Of a DNA stretch of 64,000 bases, positions 1 to 7,742 are shown one piece after another. How positions within the stretch are numbered: the stretch's first letter is position 1; every line of letters starts with the position of its first letter. Source of the stretch: Enterococcus faecalis_A (lineage in GTDB: Bacteria; Bacillota; Bacilli; Lactobacillales; Enterococcaceae); assembly GCA_051295955.1 (NCBI GenBank), contig JBPDWA010000005.1, positions 124,001 through 188,000 on the forward strand. The letters are read 5' to 3'. The notes beneath the pieces are model-generated. The model had not been told where the DNA came from. It ran no database searches and saw nothing but the letters and a program-made list of their open reading frames with translations. A program made the translations under genes and the position numbers.

Positions 1-37
1 AAATATTACCTAAACAGACAAATAATACCTGAATCAT
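1..37 (-). CDS. Low-molecular-weight protein tyrosine phosphatase, N-terminus only (cut by window edge)
   Basis: The twelve codons present read M-I-Q-V-L-F-V-C-L-G-N-I, the start of the LMW-PTP active-site loop (V-C-x-G-N-I-C-R-S). The ATG at 35-37 is preferred over one at 41-43 because the AGGAG at 46-50 is then 8 nt away rather than 2. The rest of the gene lies outside the window. It follows the TetR gene by 43 nt on the same strand, so the two are probably co-transcribed. The family dephosphorylates phosphotyrosine or phosphoarginine in the cytoplasm. Identification rests on a short but characteristic motif. Confidence 0.75.
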   Translation of the reverse strand, partial: MIQVLFVCLGNI

Positions 38-80
38 CAACATTTCTCCTTTAATAATAAATAACATAAGCTTGTCTCGC

Positions 81-650
81 TTAGTTATCCTGTTCTTTAG
101 TGTAGAGACGATAGGAATATAATTCCGTATCTTTTGCTAAACGAAATAATTGAGCAGCAATCACTAATGGCGTTTCTTGATAACCTTTTATAATCCAATT
201 GATTAAAACTCCACTACATCCATATGAAAAAAACATAGCATAAAAGTGCTTGTCTTCTTCCAGCAATTGCTTTTCTACGTCCAATTGTTCAAAAAACTTA
301 ATAAATAGTTGATTGGTTACCTCAAAAAAAGCCTTCATTAATACATCTGAATCTGAGGAAACAGTGTTATGATAAAAATCACCTTTATTTTGGATCGCCT
401 TTAACATCTTGAGGGTTTGCTCCTCCCAATTATTAACACTTACCTCCGACGTTAAATAGACTAAGGCATCTTTTTGATAAACCCATCGGAGCAAGTCATA
501 TTTGCTAGCAAAGTGATAATAAAAGGTTTGACGATTGAGTCCTACTTTTTTCGTGATATCTTGAACGCTAATTTTGTGAAAAGTACGTTTTTCACATAAC
601 GTAATTAAGGCTTCAGCGATTGCTTCTTTAGTATCTTGAGTTTCTTTCAT
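81..650 (-). CDS. TetR/AcrR family transcriptional regulator (DhaS-like C-terminus)
   Basis: This 189-residue protein has an N-terminal TetR helix-turn-helix at about residues 25-47, with the family signature L-N-R-Q-T-F-Y-Y-H-F followed by a K-Y-D-L-L tail. The C-terminal half has the aromatic-rich, mostly helical character of the TetR_C_8 group found in DhaS-like regulators. It is likely a dimeric DNA-binding repressor whose ligand cannot be told from sequence. It lies just upstream of a tyrosine phosphatase gene on the same strand and may control itself and that gene. No clear palindromic operator was seen upstream. Confidence 0.85.
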   Translation of the reverse strand: MKETQDTKEAIAEALITLCEKRTFHKISVQDITKKVGLNRQTFYYHFASKYDLLRWVYQKDALVYLTSEVSVNNWEEQTLKMLKAIQNKGDFYHNTVSSDSDVLMKAFFEVTNQLFIKFFEQLDVEKQLLEEDKHFYAMFFSYGCSGVLINWIIKGYQETPLVIAAQLFRLAKDTELYSYRLYTKEQDN

Positions 651-780
651 TACACATCCCTATCCCTCACTTTTACTTTATCTCTATCATGACAAAAAAA
701 ATCCGAAATGGCAATTTTTCTTTTACGATTTAAGTAGATATTTACTTTTTTTCTAAGTCTTTACCTTCTTTTCATTAGGA

Positions 781-823
781 AATAATAAAAAAGACGAGTG
801 AGTAACTCGTCTTTTTTATTATT
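781..823 (-). terminator. Rho-independent terminator after the sagA-like gene
   Basis: An inverted repeat AAAAAAGACGAGT / ACTCGTCTTTTTT with a five-base loop is extended by AATAAT/ATTATT, giving A/T runs on both sides. It lies just past the stop of the secreted antigen gene and could also work on the other strand. Confidence 0.85.
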
Positions 824-845
824 TCTTTATTCGTATTAATAATTA

Positions 846-2156
846 TTAGCCTGGAAAATGCCAAACAACTGCTCTAAAGCCAGCTGGTGGTGCCGGAGTC
901 CAACCGGATGTTGTAGAAACATAGCCGGAGCCGCCAGGATTATTTGCTTCAACAATTTGAACTGAGCCGCCGTTAACTGCTACAACTAAAACTGTGTGAA
1001 CGCCGCCAATCCAAGCATCTGGGCTATAAGCATTTTCGTATTGGACCACATCGCCTGGTTGTACGTTACTCCAACTTACTGCCGTTGCTCCTGAACCAAC
1101 ATATCCACTGTGAGGGCCGCCATAACCAAAGTTAATACCACCTGCAGCTAACCATCGACGAACAGAAACTAGACATTCGCCTGGTTCATTCCAACCAGTG
1201 CCATAGGAATTACCAACATCTGCCAATGCGGCTTTAATGGCAGCTTGTTTTGATGAAGTCGTGCTACCGTTGTTATTACCAGGGGTATTTGGTGTCGGTG
1301 CATAATGGTTGCCACCATTGTTAGAACCTGTATTCCCCGTAGTATTGTTACTGTTCATAGGAGTTTCTGAGCTTGCATCAGCAGCTGCAGCCGCAGCTGC
1401 TTCTTGTGCTTGTTTTTTTGCAAGCTCATCAGCTTTTTGAGCTGCTTCCTTTTGACGAGCTTGTTCTTCAGCAAGTTTCTTTTGAGCTGCTTCTTTTTGA
1501 GCAATGAAGTCAGATTTTTTCTTTTCTTCGTTCGTACGTTGTGCTTCCAAGTTATTTTTTGCAACTTCTTGCTGTAATTTTAAGGTATTTAGCGAAGCAG
1601 TTTGTTGATTTAGGTCTTTCGTAGCTGTCTCTAAATCAGAAATTTGTGCTTCAACTGATTTCGTCTTGGTTTCAACCGTCTTTTTGTCTTCATTTTGTTG
1701 TTCTAATAATTCATTGTTGGCTTTCACTAAAGTTGTCAGGCCTTGGACTCGGGTCAAAGCTTCTGAAATAGATTTAGCATTCAATATAACATCTAAATAA
1801 CTAGCTCCGCCGCCGCTCACTTGTACGTCACGCGCTTGTTTTCGCATTTGGACTTCTCTTTTTTGAATGCGAACGTTTAAATTAGAGATTTCCATGTAAA
1901 GTGCAGAAATTTCTTCAGATAGGGTTTTCTTCTTGGCAGCCAATTCTTCAACTTTACTAGCAGTAGTCGTTAACTTCTCTTCAATTGCTGCTAATTCTTG
2001 TTCTGCTTGTGAAGCTTTTATCTTTAGGTCATCGATTTTTTGGTTTTGTTCTTGGATCTTAGAGTCTATGTCTTGAGCAGCACTTGCCATCGGTAGTGCT
2101 ACTGAGGTAAGGCCTATTGAACAGACCATTAGGGCAGAGATTACACTTTTCTTCAC
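846..2156 (-). CDS. sagA: SagA/PcsB-like secreted peptidoglycan hydrolase with CHAP domain
   Basis: This 436-residue protein has a signal peptide (basic start, hydrophobic core, A-S-A cleavage near residue 26), then a long coiled coil rich in Glu, Lys and Gln (about 30-245), an Ala-rich and Asn/Gly/Thr-rich linker (about 245-305), and a C-terminal CHAP-type amidase domain (about 305-436). The likely catalytic Cys is in G-E-C-L-V-S-V and the His in G-G-V-H-T-V-L-V. The coiled-coil plus CHAP layout matches PcsB-type hydrolases that act with FtsEX at division; the E. faecium SagA instead ends in NlpC/P60. The location downstream of mreCD is the usual place for this family. The gene symbol reflects family and position, not proven orthology. 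Confidence 0.85.
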   Translation of the reverse strand: MKKSVISALMVCSIGLTSVALPMASAAQDIDSKIQEQNQKIDDLKIKASQAEQELAAIEEKLTTTASKVEELAAKKKTLSEEISALYMEISNLNVRIQKREVQMRKQARDVQVSGGGASYLDVILNAKSISEALTRVQGLTTLVKANNELLEQQNEDKKTVETKTKSVEAQISDLETATKDLNQQTASLNTLKLQQEVAKNNLEAQRTNEEKKKSDFIAQKEAAQKKLAEEQARQKEAAQKADELAKKQAQEAAAAAAADASSETPMNSNNTTGNTGSNNGGNHYAPTPNTPGNNNGSTTSSKQAAIKAALADVGNSYGTGWNEPGECLVSVRRWLAAGGINFGYGGPHSGYVGSGATAVSWSNVQPGDVVQYENAYSPDAWIGGVHTVLVVAVNGGSVQIVEANNPGGSGYVSTTSGWTPAPPAGFRAVVWHFPG

Positions 2157-2248
2157 TTTACGTCCTCCGGGAATAACAGATTTCTTTTTATTTTCACATT
2201 TTATTTAAACAAAAATATCATTTCATTCTTTTTTTCTTAGATAAAGCA

Positions 2249-2302
2249 ATTGTAACACAGGCGTATGTCACTTAGATAAAATATATGTTACAGTAATATT
2301 TC
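2249..2302 (-). promoter_or_regulatory. Candidate sagA promoter with possible WalR-like site
   Basis: On the minus strand an extended -10 TGTTACAAT (TACAAT at 2249-2254) precedes the gene, with only a poor -35. Further upstream, read on the plus strand at 2286-2302, TGTTAC-N5-TATTTC resembles the WalR direct repeat TGTWAH-N5-TGTWAH, with one good half and one weak half. WalR control is known for pneumococcal pcsB; here it is inference. Confidence 0.4.
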
Positions 2303-2345
2303 AGTTTTTCGTCTAAAAGTGACAAGTTTGTTCGTTTATGCCCAC

Positions 2346-2392
2346 AAAAAAACAGCTCATAGGTAAATAATCCCATGTGAGCTGCTTTTTTT
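2346..2392 (-). terminator. Terminator after mreD
   Basis: The stem CAGCTCA (2353-2359) / TGAGCTG (2378-2384) is flanked by A and T runs. On the minus strand it directly follows the mreD stop codon and separates mreCD from sagA. Confidence 0.85.
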
Positions 2393-2903
2393 ATTTTTTG
2401 CTTGTGAATAACTTCTTAAAGGGATAAGCCAGTAAAACAAAAAGTACCATATTTAACAGTAAAGTCGGCCCTAAGACTTCTGTGATAAAAAGTAGTGGAT
2501 TGACATTCGCCAAATGAAAAATCACTTGCAAAATCATTGCGATAAACTCATAAATAGAAACAAAGATTACTATCCCAAAAAATCCTGTTAGTAAATTCGT
2601 CTGAACAACGTCTCTGAACATAAACATCAAGATCACCGTTGTCGTCAGTGCCACTGTATAAATCCCGATAATCCCGATAAAATAGCTGTCAGCCAGTAAG
2701 CCTAGAATTAATGAAGTAATCAGTAGATAACGTTTGGAAAAATTAGGAACTGCGAATAACAGCGCCAATAATAATAAGTGGGCGTTAGCAAAATAGCTAT
2801 TGTCCGTCCAAGTTTCGAAGGCTTTGGTTAAGTGCGCATCAATCAATAGCAAGAAGAAAAAAATGATCGGCGCCACATATCTCATCTGTTCTTTACGGAT
2901 CAT
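2391..2903 (-). CDS. mreD: Rod shape-determining protein MreD
   Basis: This 170-residue, very hydrophobic protein has about five transmembrane segments, the usual size and character of MreD. MreD is the membrane partner of MreC in the peptidoglycan elongation machinery; in ovococci MreCD drives peripheral wall growth. The ATG directly follows the mreC stop codon (TAG-ATG), so translation is coupled. Family identity rests mainly on hydrophobicity pattern, length and its place after mreC. Confidence 0.88.
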   Translation of the reverse strand: MIRKEQMRYVAPIIFFFLLLIDAHLTKAFETWTDNSYFANAHLLLLALLFAVPNFSKRYLLITSLILGLLADSYFIGIIGIYTVALTTTVILMFMFRDVVQTNLLTGFFGIVIFVSIYEFIAMILQVIFHLANVNPLLFITEVLGPTLLLNMVLFVLLAYPFKKLFTSKK

Positions 2904-3761
2904 CTAACTTTCGCCTGCCAATCTCTTCACGACAGTTACTACAGAAACACCGTACATATTCGCATAAGGTTTCACATACACTTCTCGATCTAAACCAAAC
3001 TTGTCGGGTTTTACTTTAATTACCGTACCTACGGCTAAATTTTTCGGTGAGTTGCCGCCTAAACCGGATGTTTGTACTACGTCGCCTTCTTTTAGTTGGG
3101 CATCGCCAGTCAATTGTGACACAATCAAAGCATTGGCTTTACTGTCATAATTTTTTAAAAGGCCGTAAGAGTCTTGATTACCAGAAGTAATCTTCACGGG
3201 GAAATGATTGGAGTTTACATTTTTAGATGTTAGCAATTCTACTTTTGATGAAGTAGCGCTGACTTCAATCACACGACCTACCAAGCCTTTTTGTGCCATT
3301 ACAGCCATATCGGCTTCAATACCGTCATTACTTCCTTTGTCGATGACTAAGATATCTTGCCAAGTATCAGGTGAACGTGTAATTACCGTGGCGGTTACTT
3401 TTTCATAATCACCCAGTGTTTCATTTAAACTCAATTCTTTCTTTAATGTTTCGATTTCTTTCTGATAGTTCTTGTTTTGTAAAGATAGCTCGTCATACGC
3501 ATCAATTTTTGTTTTTAAGCGTTCATTTTCTTTATAGGTGTTAATTAAACTGCTCATAGAAGCTAAGCCATTTTCTACTGCACGGGCTGGAAAAGATATG
3601 ACGCGATCAATCAAGCTGACTCCATCGTTCACACCAGATTGCACGAAGTTAGCTTTGCCTTTTTCAGCACGTTGAGCGGCTGTTATGCTTATGATAGAAA
3701 CAATGATGATAACAACAATTAAAGTGATAATTATATTTTTGTTTGGATTAAATTTTTTCAC
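2904..3761 (-). CDS. mreC: Cell shape-determining protein MreC
   Basis: The start chosen is the GTG at 3759-3761 (285 residues), preceded by GGGGTG; an open frame continues upstream but reads through the intergenic hairpin and does not look like protein. The product has a short cytoplasmic start with K-K-F-N-P-N-K, one transmembrane helix (about 8-28), a coiled coil (about 70-115) and the C-terminal beta domain with G-L-V-G-R-V and the G-V-V-x-T-S-G-L-G-G motif. MreC is an extracellular scaffold for elongation enzymes. It forms an operon with mreD. Confidence 0.93.
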   Translation of the reverse strand: MKKFNPNKNIIITLIVVIIIVSIISITAAQRAEKGKANFVQSGVNDGVSLIDRVISFPARAVENGLASMSSLINTYKENERLKTKIDAYDELSLQNKNYQKEIETLKKELSLNETLGDYEKVTATVITRSPDTWQDILVIDKGSNDGIEADMAVMAQKGLVGRVIEVSATSSKVELLTSKNVNSNHFPVKITSGNQDSYGLLKNYDSKANALIVSQLTGDAQLKEGDVVQTSGLGGNSPKNLAVGTVIKVKPDKFGLDREVYVKPYANMYGVSVVTVVKRLAGES

Positions 3762-3928
3762 AATGACACCCCAGATTTTCTTCAAACTGATACTACCAAT
3801 TTTACCACTAAAGTTCAGTAAACAAAAGGGCTGGCTTCCGTCTTTAGCTTTTTTTATTAAATCATTTACTTCATATAAAAAAGAACCAGCAGTAAAAAGC
3901 GTGCGTATCTTTTCACCGATTAGAGCAA

Positions 3929-3963
3929 GCGCCGCACAATGTAAGTTACTCATTGTGCGGCGC
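3929..3963 (-). repeat. Perfect 13-bp GC-rich inverted repeat upstream of mreC
   Basis: GCGCCGCACAATG (3929-3941) pairs perfectly with CATTGTGCGGCGC (3951-3963) around a nine-base loop. No U-run follows on either strand, so it is not a classical terminator. It sits in the pnp-mreC gap and may be an mRNA processing or stability element, or a weak terminator for pnp. Confidence 0.8.
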
Positions 3964-4042
3964 ATATTAGTTCAAAAGAACTGAGTATTTTTCTGAAAGA
4001 GCAGCCGATTGAATCAAAGCCAAATAATTCGCCTTTGATGCT

Positions 4043-6160
4043 TTACTTTTTTTGTTTATTTTCATCCTTAAGTAGTGCTTTTCGTGAAACGTTCACGCGA
4101 CCTTGTTTGTCAATTTCAGTTACTTTTACTAGCACTTCATCGCCTAATTTCAATACATCTTCAACATTGTTAACTCTTTCATTGGCTATTTGAGAAATAT
4201 GAATTAAGCCGTCTTTCCCTTTGATTAAGTTAACAAAGGCTCCGAATTTTTCGATTCGAACGACTTTAGCTAAGTAAACTTGGCCGATTTCTACTTCTTT
4301 GGTAAGTTCTTCGATGATGTTGATGGCTTTTTTAATCATATCTGCATCAGCCGAGGCAATACTTACGTTACCGTCTTGATCAATATCAATTTTTACGCCA
4401 GTTTCATCGATGATACCATTAATGGTATCGCCACCTTTACCAATTACGTCTTTGATTTTCGCTGGATCGATTTTGATCATTTCAATTTTCGGTGCGTATT
4501 TACTTAACTCTTGTCGAGGCTCAGCTAAGGTTGATGTGAGTTCGGCTAATATTTCCATCCGTGCTTTTTTCGCTTGTGTTAATGCTTCAGTTAAAATTTG
4601 TTCAGTAATCCCTTGAATTTTAATATCCATTTGTAATGCAGTGATACCGTCTTTGGTACCAGCAACTTTAAAGTCCATGTCGCCTAAGTGATCTTCTAAA
4701 CCTTGAATATCAGTTAAGATAGTATAGTTTTCACCATCGCTGACTAGTCCCATAGCAATCCCAGCCACTGGCGCTTTGATTGGTACGCCTGCATCCATCA
4801 AAGCTAAGGTACCGGCACAAATACTTGCTTGTGAAGAAGAACCATTTGATTCTAAAACTTCCGCTACTAATCGAATTGTATAAGGGAAGTTTTCTTCCGA
4901 AGGAATCACTTGAGCCAGCGCTCTTTCACCTAAGGCACCATGTCCGATTTCGCGACGACCAGGAGAGCCGGCACGACCTGTTGAACCCACTGAAAATTGT
5001 GGGAAGTTATAATGGTGAATAAATCGTTTACTATCTTGAACTCCTAAGCCGTCAATGACTTGGTGTTCTCCCAACGGTGCTAAAGTACACACGGATAAAG
5101 CTTGAGTTTGTCCCCGGGTAAATAAACCTGAACCATGAACGCGAGGTAAAACACCGACTTCGGAAGACAGTAGACGAATTTCATCTAATTGACGTCCATC
5201 AGGTCGAATTTTATCGATGGTAATTAATTCACGAACAACGTCTTTTTCTAAGTCTTCAGCAATTTGTTTCACTTCTTTTAAGACTTGTTCTTCCTCTTCA
5301 TGACCAGCAAATTTTTCAGCGTAAACAGCTTTAACTTCTTCTTTCACTGCTTCAATATTATCTTCACGAGCAAGTTTTTCCTCTGTCATTACAGCTGTTT
5401 TCATAGTATTGTAATAGCCATCGTAAATGTCTTTTTTAAGCGTTGCATCTACTTGAAGCAATTGTACATCCATCTTTGGCTTGCCAACTGCAGCTACAAT
5501 TTCTTCTTGGAAAGCAACAAGTTCTTTAATTGCTTCAAAGCCAAATAATAAAGCGCCCAACATATCTTCTTCTGAAACTTCTTTTGCGCCACTTTCTACC
5601 ATATTAATCGCTTTTTTCGTACCAGCAACAGATAGTTCAATATCCGTTTGTTCAGCTTGTTCAACAGTTGGATTTAAGACGTATTCACCATTCACACGAC
5701 CGACTTCAACACCAGCGATGGGGCCGTCAAAAGGAATATCTGAGATGGCCAATGCTAATGAAGAACCTAACATAGCTGCCATTTCTGGTGTACAGCTTTG
5801 TTCGACACTCATTACGATATTGGTGATTTGCACTTCATTACGGAAGCCTTCTGAAAACATCGGACGAATCGGGCGGTCAATTAAGCGAGCAGTTAACGTT
5901 GCTCGTTCACTAGGTCGTCCTTCTCGTTTGATAAATCCGCCAGGAATCTTACCGACTGCGTACATTTTTTCTTCATAGTTAACTGTTAGCGGGAAGAAGT
6001 CCACATCTTTGGCTTCTTTGGAAGCTACGGCAGCACTTAAGACGACCGTTTCGCCATAGCGGACTAAAACTGCTCCATTGGCTTGTTTGGCTAACTGACC
6101 GACTTCGACTACTAAGGGACGGCCGCCCCAGGTTGTTGTAAATACTTGCTTCTCTGTCAT
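4043..6160 (-). CDS. pnp: Polyribonucleotide nucleotidyltransferase (PNPase)
   Basis: PNPase is the 3'-to-5' phosphorolytic exoribonuclease of mRNA decay. The 705-residue product has two RNase PH domains (about 10-225 and 310-545), with the helical linker between them, then a KH domain (I-G-K-G-G-D-T-I-N near 560) and an S1 domain (about 620-690, with V-x-x-I-x-x-F-G-A-F-V). The ATG at 6158-6160 is preferred over one six bases upstream because AGGAG is then 7 nt away. A long hairpin lies in its leader. The upstream neighbour is rpsO, the usual order. Confidence 0.97.
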   Translation of the reverse strand: MTEKQVFTTTWGGRPLVVEVGQLAKQANGAVLVRYGETVVLSAAVASKEAKDVDFFPLTVNYEEKMYAVGKIPGGFIKREGRPSERATLTARLIDRPIRPMFSEGFRNEVQITNIVMSVEQSCTPEMAAMLGSSLALAISDIPFDGPIAGVEVGRVNGEYVLNPTVEQAEQTDIELSVAGTKKAINMVESGAKEVSEEDMLGALLFGFEAIKELVAFQEEIVAAVGKPKMDVQLLQVDATLKKDIYDGYYNTMKTAVMTEEKLAREDNIEAVKEEVKAVYAEKFAGHEEEEQVLKEVKQIAEDLEKDVVRELITIDKIRPDGRQLDEIRLLSSEVGVLPRVHGSGLFTRGQTQALSVCTLAPLGEHQVIDGLGVQDSKRFIHHYNFPQFSVGSTGRAGSPGRREIGHGALGERALAQVIPSEENFPYTIRLVAEVLESNGSSSQASICAGTLALMDAGVPIKAPVAGIAMGLVSDGENYTILTDIQGLEDHLGDMDFKVAGTKDGITALQMDIKIQGITEQILTEALTQAKKARMEILAELTSTLAEPRQELSKYAPKIEMIKIDPAKIKDVIGKGGDTINGIIDETGVKIDIDQDGNVSIASADADMIKKAINIIEELTKEVEIGQVYLAKVVRIEKFGAFVNLIKGKDGLIHISQIANERVNNVEDVLKLGDEVLVKVTEIDKQGRVNVSRKALLKDENKQKK

Positions 6161-6180
6161 GAACATTCTCCTTTATGCTT

Positions 6181-6276
6181 CTTTGGAAAAGTCAGACTGC
6201 TACTAAACAAATGAAAAACTGTCAGACAGTGACGACTCTTTCATTTGGTTAGTAGGTAACGCAAAACTTTCCAAAG
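6181..6276 (-). promoter_or_regulatory. Long leader hairpin upstream of pnp, probable RNase III/PNPase autoregulation site
   Basis: Two nested stems are seen: an outer one, CTTTGGAAAAG (6181-6191) with the CTTTCCAAAG arm (6267-6276), and an inner one, 6200-6216 with 6239-6255 (CTACTAA...CAAATGAAA against TTTCATTTG...TTAGTAG, one unpaired position). A smaller ACTGT/ACAGT hairpin caps it. In E. coli a pnp leader hairpin is cut by RNase III so PNPase can repress its own mRNA; a similar role here is inference. Confidence 0.7.
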
Positions 6277-6392
6277 AACGTGATTTTTATTAGTTAAGCT
6301 CAAGCTTTCCCCATCAATAAGGCTAGCTTTGACTTATTTTTTATATCAAAATTATGAAAGGATTTTAGGCTCCCATTGCTTAACTGTTAAAC

Positions 6393-6426
6393 AAAAAGCG
6401 AGATTCTAAATTGAACCTCGCTTTTT
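6393..6426 (-). terminator. Terminator after rpsO
   Basis: AAAAAGCGAG (6393-6402) pairs with CTCGCTTTTT (6417-6426), giving a U-run on the minus strand nine bases past the rpsO stop. The long pnp leader follows, so pnp may be read by partial readthrough or from its own promoter. Confidence 0.88.
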
Positions 6427-6435
6427 ACTTAAAGA

Positions 6436-6705
6436 TTAACGACGTAATCCTAAGCGTTGGATCAATTCGCGGTAACGTTGAATGTCAGTTTTACGTAAGT
6501 AAGCTAACAAGTTACGACGATGACCGATTTTTTTCATTAATCCCCGGTAAGAATGGTGATCTTTTTTGTGAACACGAGCATGCTCATTTAGTTGATTGAT
6601 ATCTTCAGTTAAGACAGCGATCTGTACTTCTGGAGAACCAGTATCACCTTCGTGGCGAGCATATTCTTTAATGATTTCATTTTTTCTTTCTTGAGAAATT
6701 GCCAT
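6436..6705 (-). CDS. rpsO: 30S ribosomal protein S15
   Basis: This 89-residue protein matches the full length of S15. Typical motifs are H-E-G-D-T-G-S-P-E-V-Q near residue 18, L-N-E-H, H-K-K-D-H-H-S-Y-R-G-L near 46, and the end R-Y-R-E-L-I-Q-R-L-G-L-R-R. S15 binds the central domain of 16S rRNA early in 30S assembly. A strong GAGGTGG site precedes the ATG. The long structured 5' leader suggests autoregulation, as in other bacteria. Confidence 0.98.
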   Translation of the reverse strand: MAISQERKNEIIKEYARHEGDTGSPEVQIAVLTEDINQLNEHARVHKKDHHSYRGLMKKIGHRRNLLAYLRKTDIQRYRELIQRLGLRR

Positions 6706-6714
6706 TTATTCCAC

Positions 6715-6832
6715 CTCTTTCTATTTTCATCTAGTCACTGAGTAAAGCGTCGGTGATTCGCCAAACCAAGTGGCAGAAAGTATGTTGCCATACAGATACA
6801 CTTTACAGGAAATGTAGTGAAAATGCAAGGAC
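6715..6832 (-). promoter_or_regulatory. rpsO promoter and leader
   Basis: Minus-strand TTGCAT, 17 bases, TAAAGT (about 6805-6833) makes a plausible sigma-A promoter. The roughly 90-nt transcript leader before the ATG has short complementary stretches, for example GGCGAATC/GTGATTCGCC-like arms, and fits the autogenous S15 leader known in Firmicutes. The fold is not proven by eye. Confidence 0.5.
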
Positions 6833-6978
6833 AACCTTAGAATTTCTTGTCTTTTGCAAACAATTTCTCCCCATTTTTGTAGGTTTTATGATACACTAAT
6901 TTGAGGAACCAATTGATTCAAATAATTTTTTTTACGATAAATGTTTTATTTTTATTGTTGAAAGGAAAGATTTAGCTC

Positions 6979-7542
6979 ATGATTACAATGGATGATATTA
7001 TCCGTGAAGGCCATCCGACCCTTCGAAAAGTTGCTGAAGAAGTGGCTGTCCCGCTTTCAGGAGAAGATATTGCTTTAGGCGAAGAAATGCTAACCTTTTT
7101 AAAAAATAGTCAAGACCCAGTGAAAGCTGAAGAATTAAATTTACGCGGTGGTGTAGGATTGGCTGCTCCACAATTGAACATTTCAAAAAGAATCATTGCC
7201 GTTCACGTTCCTTCCGCTGACTTGGAAAATCCAGAACCGTCTTTAAGCGCCGTGATGTATAATCCTAAAATCTTAAGCCATTCTGTTCAAGATGCTTGTC
7301 TAGGTGAAGGTGAAGGCTGTCTGTCTGTTGACCGTGAAGTACCAGGTTATGTGGTACGTCATAACAAGATCACGCTTTCTTATACGGACATTGCAGGTGA
7401 AAAACAAAAAATTCGCCTGAAGAATTATGAAGCGATTGTGGTTCAACATGAAATCGATCATTTAAACGGCATTATGTTTTATGATCACATTAACAAAGAC
7501 AACCCATTCGCTCTAAAAGAAGGCGTTTTGGTAATCGAATAA
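6979..7542 (+). CDS. def: Peptide deformylase (187 residues)
   Basis: The enzyme removes the formyl group from N-terminal formyl-methionine. All three metal-site motifs are visible: G-V-G-L-A-A-P-Q near 60, E-G-C-L-S near 112 and the H-E-I-D-H zinc/iron motif near 156. Length and insertions match the longer Gram-positive (type II) form. The ATG lies after GAAAGGAAAG. A second deformylase, of the shorter form, sits beside fmt at 61.2-61.7 kb. The gene is a single unit on the plus strand with its own terminator. Confidence 0.96.
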   Translation: MITMDDIIREGHPTLRKVAEEVAVPLSGEDIALGEEMLTFLKNSQDPVKAEELNLRGGVGLAAPQLNISKRIIAVHVPSADLENPEPSLSAVMYNPKILSHSVQDACLGEGEGCLSVDREVPGYVVRHNKITLSYTDIAGEKQKIRLKNYEAIVVQHEIDHLNGIMFYDHINKDNPFALKEGVLVIE

Positions 7543-7549
7543 AAAAACT

Positions 7550-7591
7550 GAGCCAACGGTTAGTTACTTCTACTAATTTTGGCTCTTTTTT
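7550..7591 (+). terminator. Terminator after def
   Basis: GAGCCAA (7550-7556) pairs with TTGGCTC (7579-7585), with an inner TTAGT/ACTAA stem and a following T-run. Confidence 0.88.
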
Positions 7592-7651
7592 CATTTAGTT
7601 ATTATGAAATTTTTTTATAGTAGCGTATGAACCATAAACACATTTTTTTCT

Positions 7652-7703
7652 ACACAAAAAGCCTCTCCTTGCTTTTTTAGTCAAAGGAAGGAGAGAGCCT
7701 TGC
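7652..7703 (-). terminator. Terminator after the HAD phosphatase gene
   Basis: CTCTCCTT (7663-7670) pairs with AAGGAGAG (7688-7695); on the minus strand the stem is followed by GCTTTTTG. It lies between the converging def and HAD genes. Confidence 0.7.
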
Positions 7704-7742
7704 TATTGAAAATTTATAAAATGCACTATTTATATACAGCTT

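Noticed and set aside
3762..3965. Upstream extension of mreC by 68 codons
   Set aside because: It would translate a perfect non-coding hairpin, and the GTG with a Shine-Dalgarno site gives the normal MreC start.
4013..4039. Possible pnp terminator (ATCAAAG/CTTTGAT)
   Set aside because: The stem is only seven bases and has no U-run, so it was not called.
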